Below, one piece after another: positions 31,155 to 40,862 of a stretch of DNA of 40,862 nucleotides (position 1 is the first letter of the stretch; every line of letters begins with the position of its first letter). The position numbers and the translations under genes were made by a program. The notes below the pieces were generated by a model, which did no database searches, had not been told where the DNA came from, and saw only the letters and a list, made by a program, of their open reading frames with translations. This stretch comes from Polysphondylium violaceum (lineage: Eukaryota > Evosea > Eumycetozoa > Dictyosteliales > Dictyosteliaceae): contig AJWJ01000180.1 in the NCBI GenBank assembly GCA_000277445.1, positions 1 to 40,862 on the forward strand. Reading direction: 5' to 3'.

Positions 31155-32448
31155 TGTTTTTTATAAAACTATATATTTATGTGTGTGTATGTGTATTAAA
31201 TATTCTATTCCAAAAAATAGAATTGATCAAATTGGTGTGTACAAACAACAACAGCAGCAGAAGCAAAAACTTTTTGTGTATGCGTGTGTAGAGTGTAAAT
31301 GGAAAATATTTTTAAAAAAAAATAATAAATATTATTATTTTTTTTATATGTGTGGGGAGTGGGGGATTTCGTAAATATAAAATGTATGAATACAATTATA
31401 TCTTAAATCAATGGAACCGAAAGCGTGGGTAAAGGCTTTATTATTGTAGACTGAATTAATTATTAATTGACTAAAAAACAACCTATATAAATCTATTTGA
31501 AGGTATGGAATTCAAAACACAAAAAAATTAATAAAAATTGCAAAAAAAAAAAAAAAATAAAATAATTCAAAAAAAAAAAACGAAGAGATTTGCACAGGGC
31601 GAGATAAGGGTGGATGATTATTCAGAGAGAAAAGAGACAGCACAAATGAATGACAGTGGCGTGGTCCCAGTAGAGCGATGATTCCTTTGATGTACAAATA
31701 AGTATGATGGTCCTATAGATAATATTATTTACTATGACCAACAAATTAATACATATATACAAATATACAAATTGGGTGTGAAAAGGAAATGAATCAAATC
31801 AGTCTACACAACTCTTTTTTAAAAAAACTTTTTTTTTTTTATGATTTTTTTTGCTGGTGAATGGGAAATCCCCAAATTCATAAAAATGATCACCAGATTT
31901 TCCCTTTTAGTATAAGCCAATGTGATCAATGATTCTGGTGAAAATGATATTTTAGCACATGGTATCTGTGATGTCACAATTGTGATGATGGGAATTTATT
32001 GACAATTCGATGATGTGTTAAAAATAGTTTATAATAATGCACATACATAAACATTACATTCATGCAAATAGAATGATCTTTACCTTTTTTTTTCTATAAG
32101 CTCTACTCCACTCCTTTTTTCAAAGAGTCACATTTCTCTAAAAATAAATGTAAGAAATAATATGAGAACAAAAAGAGAATATAGTAATCAATCGTTGTTG
32201 TTAAAGAACCAATTTCAATTCTATTTTGATTTTCGAATTTGGAATTTTCGAGTTGAAGTTTTTTTTTTCTTTCGAAATATTTTTAGATTTTTTCAAAAAA
32301 AATATCTTAAATTTTCAAGCATCAGTTTCGTAATCTGACGTATTCTGTTTTATATCTCTGAAACAAATCAATTTTCATATGTATTTGTGTTTATAATCAA
32401 GAGTATGCTTAATACGGGTTATTTATTTTATAAAATTAAATTAATTTT
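31155..32448. other. Upstream region of the NRAMP gene and 3' flank of the SSXT/Myb gene
   Basis: About 1.3 kb without a gene. A less AT-rich island at about 31580-31690 has no recognisable RNA or protein. The part at 31890-31990 holds TCACCAGA/TCTGGTGA as an 8-base inverted repeat and the palindrome TCACAATTGTGA. A, T runs occur at 30983-31000, 31539-31580 and 31820-31845. Confidence 0.55.
31974..31985. promoter_or_regulatory. 12-base palindrome upstream of the NRAMP gene
   Basis: TCACAATTGTGA is a perfect dyad 820 bases ahead of the NRAMP start. Nearby, TCACCAGA (31890-31897) and TCTGGTGA (31934-31941) form a separate inverted repeat. A dimeric regulator site is possible but unproven. Confidence 0.25.
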
Positions 32449-35236
32449 TTATATAAGTAAATGAGCACCTAGTTCAGGTGATGATTGAGAGATTGGAGGC
32501 GAGCTTGGGGTAAGGGTGTTGTTTAGGGGTGATGAAAAATTTTGGTCAGCTGGATTCAGCGATGGCGTACTGGCTGCAAGTGATATACTGCCACTGGTAT
32601 TGATTGATAGATTGTCTGTTGAATTGGATATTGTTGTGGGTGTTGGAGGTGGTAATGGTTGTGATGGTGTGCTACCACCGCCACTGCCCGCCTCTTTTTT
32701 TAGTTTTTTTTGATAGGTAATAACATGAGTTCTTACTTGTTGTGGGGTCCTTGATTGAACATGATTGGATATAGAATGATGATCTTTGATACCGTATTTG
32801 GCAACGGCTTCTAAAAACTTTTGATGTTCTTCTGCACTCCAATGAGAGGTGGTGGATGACGAGGAGGAGGAAGAGGAGGATTTAGATTTTGATGATTTTT
32901 CTTTTTTACTCGATGATGATGAGGATGATGAGGTGGGTGGTGCGGTTGTAGAGGTGGCGGTTGGGGTTGATGGAACATTGTTGATTGCTGGTGGTGATGA
33001 TGGTGTGGCATGAATTGATGTTGTTGAGGGTGGTTGCTGTTGCTGTTGCTGCTGTGGTTGTAAAGCACCATCCATTCCACTCATTTGACCCATTGGATTG
33101 ATTGGTGAAATAACACCCATACTTTGAAGATTAGAAGTTGGCTGTTGTTGTGGTGTTTGTTGTTGTAATTGTTGAAGAGAATTTACAATACTTTGATGTT
33201 GTTGTTGTAATTGCATTTGTTGAAATTGATGTTGTTGTTGAAGACTTTGAAGAAAGCTTTGTTGTTGTTGAGGAGACAATGCAACAAATTGTGGTTGATT
33301 TTTAAATTGAAACATTTGATTAGATTGTTGTTGTTGTTGATGTTGTTTTTGCATTTGTAATATCATTTGTTGATAATTTGGAGGAAGAGCTCTAAGAGAA
33401 TTGACAATTGACAACTCTATCGCTGAATATTGTGATCTATATATTGCTATCTGTTGATTTATACCTTGTTTTGTCTGATCATCAGTTGCATTGACCAGGT
33501 TTTGGTTCAATGTAACCATAGAGTTTGATATACCCATCAATTGACTGAAAAGAGTATTAATACTTTCAAATCTTTGATTTAGAATTTGCATTTGCATATT
33601 TTGATCAACTGTTTGTGATTGATTAAATTGTTGTGTTTGGTTTGGCATTTGTGGTTGTTGTGGCTGTTGTTGATACACTTGGTTTGGTTGTTGGGGTGTT
33701 TGATTTGGTTGCATTTGTTGATTAGGTTGTGGTTGTGGTTGAGATTGTTGTTGATTTGGTTGCATTTGTAATGCAGAGTGATCTTGTTGTTGTGGTTGCT
33801 GTAATGTAGGTGGTGAAGTAACTTGTGTTGGGGTATTTTGTTGTTGTTGCTGTTGTTGTTGTTGTTGTTGTGCTTGGATTTGTTGAATTTGTTGAGTAAC
33901 AGAATAAAGTTGTTGAGTAATTTCTGGAGGAGGAGTTTGACCTTGATTTTGGTATTGTGCTAAAGTTTGTCTAAGGTTATTGTAGACTTGATAAAGCATT
34001 TGTTGTTGTTGCTGTATAGTATTTGATGGAGTATTTGGCGATAGATTAGATAGTGGTTGTTGAGATGTTCCAAATTGTTGTCCTTGTTGATTTTGAGGGG
34101 TATTTGTTTGTATTGATGATGCCATTTGATTTGGTTGTGCAGGTGAAGTGGTTTGAGTTTGTGGTGAAGAGTAGGATACAGGTGATGGTTGCGGTTGCTG
34201 TTGTTGTGGAGTAGGATTAGCTGGTGAATACATGTTTGTATTTGGCGATGTTTGTGGTTGTTGTTGTTGATTAGGTTGAGGTGGTTGAGGTTGTTGCCAT
34301 TGTTGTTGTGGAGTACTAGTTTGTTGTTGTTGGGAATCATTTGAAGTTGAAACCTGTGGAGTATTTGGTTGACTAGGTGTACTAGGTTGATTTCCTTTTG
34401 GCGATCCAAGTGATGATGTTCCTGCTGTTGGTTGTTGTGGTTGTGGAGGAGGTGTTGATGTTGCATTCACTTGAGGAGACACAACATTTGGGGCTTGTTG
34501 TGATTTAATACCTGTAGATGGCTGTTGTTGTTGTTGTTGCTGTTGTTGCGCCAACATTTGTTTTTGCATATGTTGATTAAACTGTTCTTGTCTCTAAATA
34601 TGATATACAAAACTATTGTTAAAACAATCAACCCTCTAAATAAAACAATCTACTACTTACGTTTGCATACGGAACTAGTTCCAATAGATTTGAATGAAGC
34701 AGATTTTGATAACTATAGATTTGTATATGATTAGTATTAATATTTAATATGTGGCTGTGTAAACCCGACTACCTACCTCAAACACTCATTTAATCTTCCC
34801 AAGTTTTGCTTCTCTAATATTGTTTTAATTAAAATTTGATTATGTTTTAATTTCTAGATAAAAGGCAAGATTGTTGTTAGTTTGTTATAACTACCAATGA
34901 TGTCATATGCACGTATGATATACTTACTTGAATAATTTGAGAATTTGTTAAAGTAGTAGGAACACCACCAGCACTATTAACACTTGGCACACCACCTACA
35001 TTTGATTGAAGTGCAACACCCTGTTGTTGTTGTGGTATTTGTGGTTGAGATTGACCAGCATTATTACTATTATTATTATTGTTGTTATTCAATATCCCAC
35101 CAGCACCTTGTTCTTGTTGTTGTTGTTGTACAACACCATAGGGTTGTTGTTGCTGTTGCTGTTGTGGAGGTACAGATGTTACCGGTGGAGACACAATACC
35201 ACCAGTGTTATTGAGTAGAGGAGGTGATTGTTGCAT
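32449..35236 (-). CDS. SSXT (SS18/GIF-like) protein with C-terminal Myb/SANT domain
   Basis: Four exons, 35236-34928, 34853-34777, 34712-34661 and 34593-32449, encode 860 residues. The short second and third exons, joined, spell an SSXT domain (about residues 98-150): SQIIQKLKHNQILIKTILE, then KQNLGRLNECLSYQNLLHSN and LLELVPYAN. This matches SS18 and plant GIF coactivators, which bind SWI/SNF chromatin remodellers. A long Gln/Pro-rich region follows. Near the C-terminus is a Myb/SANT domain (about 729-782): HWSAEEHQKFLEAVAKYG and RTPQQVRTHVITYQKKL, of the plant SHAQKYF type. The protein is probably a nuclear transcription coactivator that also contacts DNA or histones. Poly-Gln is coded mainly by CAA. 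The splice joins are backed by the domain reading through them. Confidence 0.82.
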
Positions 35237-35457
35237 TAAAAAGACTTACACAATTATCAATTTGATGATTGCACTTTGTGTCTTTTTTTTATTTTTTTTT
35301 TATTTTACAAACAACAAATCAAATAGATAAACAAAGTTTAATAAATAGTGTATGAATGTGTAAACACTTTTTATCAATTTGAAATAATAAGTGTATAATA
35401 ACGAGTGGGATCAAATTCGCTATGCAATACAAATAAAATTTATGAAAAAAATACAAG

Positions 35458-35489
<32 letters not shown>

Positions 35490-35974
35490 TAAAATTAAAT
35501 ATGATATGTCAGTGATTATATTGTATTAATCATTGTTGTGAACAAGATCATTTTATTCATCAATGATGATAATACTCTGATGGTCATTGCCATCCCAATA
35601 TTAAGATGGATCTATAAAATTTATATTAAAATAAAACTAAAATATATTTGATCATATTTTCATTCAATATATGAGATATATTGAGTAAATTACAATAATA
35701 ATAAATAAAACTCAATCATTTGTCAGTCTGGCAATAATCTATAGATTTAGATTTCATTGGTATTTTAGTCTTTTATGAAAAATAAACATAGGATATAAAT
35801 TTTTGAAAAATTTTTACACCCCCTGACAAACAGTTTGGTTTATTCACACGAACTGCAATATTGCTGATCAGTGTCGCGTTGTCAAACAGCAATCTACTAC
35901 TACTACTACTACATTACCATTACTATTAACATTACTACTACAGTGTATATGTTGATATCATAGTTTAGAATAGA
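35237..35974. other. Divergent upstream region, SSXT/Myb and PEX16 genes
   Basis: No gene is seen. A 28-base A run lies at 35458-35485. A small inverted repeat, ATTGCTG/CAGCAAT, and a (CTA)n stretch lie at about 35861-35942 in the probable PEX16 leader. Confidence 0.6.
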
Positions 35975-37556
35975 ATGGATTCCTCATCTTCATCTACTCC
36001 AGCAGAAGAAACTACTCATGGACATTTTAGTAGCAGCAGCAATAGTAGTACGCCTACGAATAGCAACAATAGTAATAATAGTTTGAAAACAGAGATTACA
36101 CATTTCCTCATTGAAAACGGTGATCATTTTGGAATCTTAAACTCTTTGATCATGTTTTTACCGGGAAGATACAATGACTCTGAACTATTATCGGAATCAT
36201 GTAAATGTTTAATATAGTATACGATAGTAATGACGATATGATCTTAAACATGCTAACACAGATATACAGTATATAGTATAACAAATATGTTTCAATTATA
36301 TATAGACTATATTACATCACATTTAATGTTATCAAACAATGTATCAAAAACATCAAATCAAGATATCATTCCACCTCCATACTATATTTCAACATTAAAG
36401 TGGATAAATATTATACAGAATGTAGAACTATTCTTTGAAGTATTGGTCAGTAAGAAGGGTTCTTCGAAAAAGATTAAAAAGACTGTAGTATTTTTAATTG
36501 AATGTTTAAAGTAATTGTCTTGACAGTCTATTAAAACGCACACACATATTATTAGTAGACTAATACTAATGTATATTTTATTTATAAATAGAGCAATGTT
36601 AAGATTACATTTATTAATTAAAACCAACGGAAATATGTTGGTACATCATTCTTTTCATGTACCATCCAAAGATGCAAAATCTTTAATTGATAGAATTAAA
36701 AAAAAATCATTGTCATCCCCATCAAACAATAACAGATCGGTTACTGTTACCGCTAGTCCAGTGGGTAATGTCATACCGGGCAAAAGAAAAACCCTCTATG
36801 ATCAAATGGTAGAGGATGATAATAAAAAACAAGATCAAGACAAGAAAACCTTGGACAACAATCTCAACAAACAAATGTCAGCATCAAGTGAAGACTCTAC
36901 TTTAATTCCACTCCTTCCACCATGTTCACCAAAAGATCAATCTACCAAAGTCATTGGTGAATTATTATTTATTTTTAGACCTGTTATTTATTGTATGTAG
37001 AGTCGTATATTGACACATATTACTATTATTACTATTATTACTATTATTAACAACACTGATGAATCATTGATAACAATCATAGGGGTAACTTATAGTATTT
37101 GTGGTAAAAGATCATGGAAACCATGGTTTATTTCATTGATTATAGAAATAGTTAGTAAATCATTTTCAGAATATGGATTATATAATTTAAATATACCACT
37201 ATCAAAATCTGAATCCAGTGAACTTGCAAGAAGAAGAAAAAAGTTTCTCTATTATTTAATTCGTTCTCCATTTTATGATAAATTTGTTGGGTAAGTTATA
37301 ATATTGATTTGTCAAATATTATTAAATTATACCTATATACTAATAATCTTTAAAAATAGTGATGGTATCGTTTTCAAAATATTAAACTTTTTCAAAAGAA
37401 TTCCAATTCTTAAAATTTTAGTTGGTACGTAGTAGTGCTCAATAGTATATCCCATTCTATTCTATATATATACTAATACATTAATTAAATATAGATATTT
37501 TATTCAACTATATTCAAGTATACAGAACAAGATATTTTTACACAGCTGCTTCTTAA
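35975..37556 (+). CDS. PEX16 peroxisome biogenesis protein
   Basis: Six exons, 35975-36200, 36270-36510, 36592-36992, 37083-37290, 37360-37424 and 37495-37556, encode 400 residues. PEX16 recruits PEX3 and membrane proteins to the endoplasmic reticulum and peroxisome membrane. Family marks are spread over the exons: FLPGRYNDSELLSESLYS in exons 1-2, GELLFIFRPVIY at the end of exon 3, RSWKPWFISL and LARRRKKFLYYLIRSPFYD in exon 4, and the C-terminal RYFYTAAS in exon 6. Ser/Asn-rich residues (about 1-38) and a loop around residues 185-270 are additions to the usual length of about 340. Each splice join restores family sequence. Intron 3 carries three ACTATTATT repeats. The frame is whole. Confidence 0.9.
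37022..37048 (+). repeat. ACTATTATT x3 in PEX16 intron 3
   Basis: Three exact 9-base units sit inside the intron 36993-37082, with a partial copy before them. They probably arose by replication slippage. Confidence 0.8.
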
Positions 37557-37911
37557 TACCAAGTAGATCACCACCGCGCTTGAGTATAAAGCTCTTTATC
37601 ATAATGATGATATGTTATTGAGATTACTACTGAAAATAAATATTAAATACAACTTCCATAAAAACTCTCCCTTTCAAACTCTCTGAAAATTTTGAAAAAA
37701 AAAAACTTTGGTTATACTATGAGGAAACCTTTGGATGTTGGTAGACATACCAGGAGTTTAGTTACAAATTGTCAGGTGTTGTTAATTGATCATCACATAT
37801 GGTAAATATCAAACAAAAGTTTCCAAAAATAAAAAAAAAAAAAAAAAAAGAAAAAAAGCGATCATCTTTGATAATTTCAAAATATTAATTTATGATTAGA
37901 CACCATTCAAT
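37557..37911. other. Intergenic/leader region of the THOC1 gene
   Basis: AT-rich spacer with an A run at 37831-37856. A short ATG frame at 37719-37805 (28 codons) precedes the THOC1 start and could be an upstream ORF or an alternative first exon. Confidence 0.5.
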
Positions 37912-40084
37912 ATGCAAAGTAATTTAATAAACTTGTTAAAAGATGTTGTAAAGAATAATGTATCACTACTTTTACTCCAGAGCAAAGAGCAAAATCAACA
38001 AGAATCAATAACTACAGATGTAGAGATAACTGATGAAAACAATGACAATCTCTCTGCACCATCCACCCCACCTACATCTACAACAACAAAAACAACTACA
38101 GCACCTACACTATCATCATCACCACAGATACTAGAAAAACCAATTATAGAACAAAAGATCAATGCTATATTTCCTACTTTTGATTCAACAAAACCAAACG
38201 AAACAAATCAAGTTGAAATTAGAAGTAGTTTTGAAATCAATTTTAGAATATTCTTTAATGATTTAATAGTTTGTATTAGAGATGAAAAGATAAGATAGCA
38301 AATACAAACAATATACTAACGAACCATCATGATGATAATAATAGAAATTAGAGAGCACAACAACAGAGGAAATAGATATATCTTTACAATTAAGTTTTTA
38401 TTGTACAGAGTTAAATTACTTAGACTCTATTGTACCTTTTCAATTGTTTGAAGATTTATTTGATAGTAAATCAATTAGTAAATGTTTAACTTTATTTTCA
38501 TTATTGGAATCTAGAGCTGATCTTATTTCACAAGTAAATATATTATATATATATATATGTACATACACCTATATAACAATATGAAATACTAATAGATATA
38601 ATAAGGATTCAAGTTTTTCTGATAAAGGTAGAAAAAAGAATTTATTATTGAAAATATGTATAGAGTTATTAAAGAGATTTTCTAGATCATCCAATCCAGA
38701 CAGCTGTGGCAGAATATTAATATTTTTAGCATATGTATTTCCATTGTCAGATCCATCTGGTTTAAATACCAAAGGTGAACATAATATACATCCAGAGGAA
38801 ACATTGGATTTAACTGATATGATGCAATATGATCAAGAAACCAGTAATGGTGAAACAACTACTACAACAGAGACAACAACTATTGATCAAAACTTTTATA
38901 AACAATTTTGGGGATTACAAAAAGTATTTCAAAATCCTCAGGCGGTATTGTTTACTACAACCACCACATCCACAACACCCACAGCAACAACAACATTGAC
39001 ACTAAACAAAGTGAAATGGGATACATTTATAGAGTCGTTGGAAGTTGTTATCAACACATTCTCGACACACATCAATCTAGACGAGTTGACAACGTTGCCC
39101 AAGAAGCACTATTTCACAAAATACCTGACCAGCAGTAACTTGATGAAGCTTCAACTCAAAGACTCTATTTTCCGAAGAAATATATTGACTCAGGTACTCA
39201 TATCGTTCCAAAACATTGAAATACTCTTGCAAAAGTATCCAACTACATTGAGCGACGCTCAAAAACACTGTATCAATGACTTGACCATCAAGATCTACAA
39301 GATCCTCTCGCAAACCCAACCCAATGGTGCCTATTTCTCCAATTGTTTGTTATCGATCCTCAAGAGAGAAAAGAACTGGATCCTTTGGAAACGCGATCAC
39401 GCCTGCAAGTCATTTGAAAAGACCAGTTGCGAACCCATTGTCGTGAAAAAGAGAAAGCTCAAGAAACCCGCCAAGAATAGAGTCAATATGGGCAATGCTG
39501 TTCTCTCCAGACTGTGGAATCTCTCCTCGACCATGTCCAACAACAACGAGTATCTTAAAACCCAAAACAAGGTCGCCTTGGACACACTATTGGATCCACT
39601 CAAGACCGAAATGGTTCAAGAGAGGGAAGCCGCCCAAAAGGAAAAAGAAAAACTGGAAAGACGTGCCATCAAGGAAAAAGCAAGATCCGAAGCCAAAAAG
39701 AAACGTAGAGAACAATACGAAATTGATAAAGCAGAAAATCCCTCGCTCGAGTTTGATGAAGATTTGGAAATGCAAGACATTGATTCCGACGATCTCGATG
39801 ATTTGGACGATCCAAAACCCCTACTCCGTAATGACAGTGTTTATAAATGGAAAACCATTCGTTTGATATCCAGAGAAAACTTTTCATTATTCAAACACAA
39901 ACATTTTGACGAACTTGTTGAATCATCTTGTTTTCCTCCCGTCGCCGTTACACCACCCTCCATAGAAGATAATAATAATAATACCAATAACCCTCAAGAA
40001 ATAGAATCAACAACAGCAACAACTGAAAAAGAATCTCTATCATCGACATCACCAACTACACCCACCACCGCTATGGTTGAATAA
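37912..40084 (+). CDS. THO complex subunit 1 (THOC1/HPR1)
   Basis: Three exons are modelled: 37912-38268, 38354-38533 and 38606-40084, giving 671 residues, near human THOC1 (about 657). The THO complex couples transcription to mRNA export. Family sequence is clear from exon 3: KGRKKNLLLKICIELLKRFS, CGRILIFLAYVFPLSDPSGL, FYKQFWGLQKVFQNP and FRRNILTQVLISFQNIE. A charged Lys/Glu coiled stretch and an acidic tail follow. I see no death domain as in human THOC1. The second join (CAA to GAT) is firm. The first is less so: the donor GTTTGTATTA equals the one in the sirtuin gene, but the acceptor TTAGAG is unusual. The segment at 39030-39860 uses far more C- and G-ending codons than the rest. Confidence 0.85.
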
Positions 40085-40862
40085 ATTGATATTAATCACT
40101 CCCAGCTCAATCTTTTTAAATGTGTGAGGTTTTTGTTTTTAAGAATGTGTGGTGGTGTGAAAAATGACAACAATGTAAAAACATGCATGTGATGAGATAT
40201 TCAACACATTACACAAACACACCACTCGCCCATTAAAATTTATTTTTTAGATATTTATTTTTGATCTCTAAAAAAGTAACCAAAACATAAAAAATCATTG
40301 TGTGATGAAGATCTAGATTACATTGTGTTAACATTCAAAAAGGGATTGTTTGTGTGTGTATTTTTGAACAAAAATCTAAGAGTCGACCAAAAATGATGCT
40401 AAATATAAAACAGGCAGTAGTTATTGGTCATTTTTTTTTAATTTTTTTATGTATTTTTTTTTTCTAATTTTTTTTATTCTTTTTGTAAAAAAAATCTCGA
40501 GATAATAATATTAATTTTATGCTGCCCACATAACACATTATATATATATCTATCTAACATTAATAATTGTATCATTAAATATCTATTTATCTATTTCATA
40601 CATATCATCCTATATAAACCAAGGTAAGGGACCACACAACGATATCATATCGCTACACCAACAAACATTTTAATATATCGGAGTTCTCTCCATACCCACA
40701 CCAACCCATTTCTGCCCAAGCGCAGAAATTTTTTTTTTTCATTCACTGAAAGTGATGTGTGTGACTATTTTATACTTTTTCATTCACTTTTGATGCTATT
40801 ACCCATCTTTGATCAATTCAAATTATCTCGTTTTATCAGGTTTGATATATTCTTTTTTTTTT
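40085..40862. other. Right-hand intergenic region
   Basis: No gene is seen. A TATA-like box (CTATATAAACC, about 40611-40621) is followed by less AT-rich sequence and a small hairpin with a T run at 40708-40739. A downstream gene or a small RNA may start here. The window ends in a T run. Confidence 0.5.
40708..40739 (+). terminator. Hairpin followed by T run
   Basis: ATTTCTGC (40708-40715) pairs perfectly with GCAGAAAT (40722-40729) around a CCAAGC loop, and 11 T follow. This form would stop RNA polymerase III. Together with the TATA-like box about 90 bases upstream it could bound a small RNA at about 40635-40735. T runs are common here, so chance is possible. Confidence 0.3.

Noticed and set aside
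31512-31697. 61-codon minus-strand frame upstream of the NRAMP gene
   Set aside because: The second half is poly-Phe from an A run and the first half matches nothing; kept only as a composition island.
34877-35236. SSXT/Myb exon 1 as a separate short gene
   Set aside because: Its reading past 34928 is intron; splicing to two short exons completes an SSXT domain and continues into the Gln-rich exon in frame.
35975-37556. Several short unrelated genes in this stretch
   Set aside because: Six exons join in frame to one PEX16 protein with family motifs at each end of the joins.
1-40862. Retroelements, DNA transposons, tRNA-targeting TRE elements or CRISPR-like arrays
   Set aside because: No polymerase, integrase, transposase or long terminal repeat sequence and no spaced direct repeats were seen.

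Overview
The window looks like nuclear DNA of a social amoeba (Dictyostelia). It is very AT-rich, with long poly-A/T runs between genes. Proteins carry poly-Asn, poly-Gln, Ser and Thr tracts. Introns are short (about 57-156 bases), AT-rich, and begin mostly GTAAGT or GTATGT. The gene set is plainly eukaryotic: ESCRT-III, PEX16, THO complex, RBR ligase, SMYD, A20/AN1. I cannot fix the genus. Frequent C-ending codons in parts of several genes suggest a dictyostelid less AT-extreme than D. discoideum, but that is inference. Both ends are T homopolymers, so the window may be a contig broken at them.

I support 16 protein genes, with splice models whose exon lengths all close in frame. From left to right: MFS transporter (+, 719-2722); ABCB-type half transporter with a degenerate ATPase (+, 3022-5505); a 3.8 kb gap without a recognisable gene; TENT5/FAM46-type nucleotidyltransferase (+, 9310-12936); a nucleotidyltransferase-like/zinc-ribbon/SDR fusion (-, 13077-16307); a Sir2-family protein (-, 16685-17912); SMYD-type SET/MYND protein (+, 18432-20061); secreted C39-like peptidase (+, 20255-21410); small membrane-tailed RBR ubiquitin ligase (-, 21513-22352); A20/AN1 zinc-finger protein (-, 22789-23299); CHMP7-like ESCRT-III protein (+, 24660-26159); alkylglycerol monooxygenase (-, 26235-27634); isochorismatase-like hydrolase (-, 28161-28963); NRAMP metal transporter (-, 29366-31154); an SSXT-plus-Myb protein (-, 32449-35236); PEX16 (+, 35975-37556); THOC1/HPR1 (+, 37912-40084).

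The genes do not form a pathway. They are a typical mixed eukaryotic neighbourhood, with convergent pairs 75-140 bases apart and divergent pairs sharing upstream regions. Two neighbours, the SDR fusion and the sirtuin, are both predicted dinucleotide-binding proteins, which may be chance. I saw no tRNA, rRNA, CRISPR array, LTR element or DNA transposon.

The most unusual items are the ABC transporter with lost Walker A and signature motifs, the nucleotidyltransferase-like/SDR fusion without the SDR tyrosine, the SSXT/Myb fusion, an in-frame stop-free intron in the CHMP7 gene that would encode a membrane-like segment if retained, a perfect 28-base inverted repeat at 16535-16601, and several GC-containing palindromes in otherwise AT-rich flanks.
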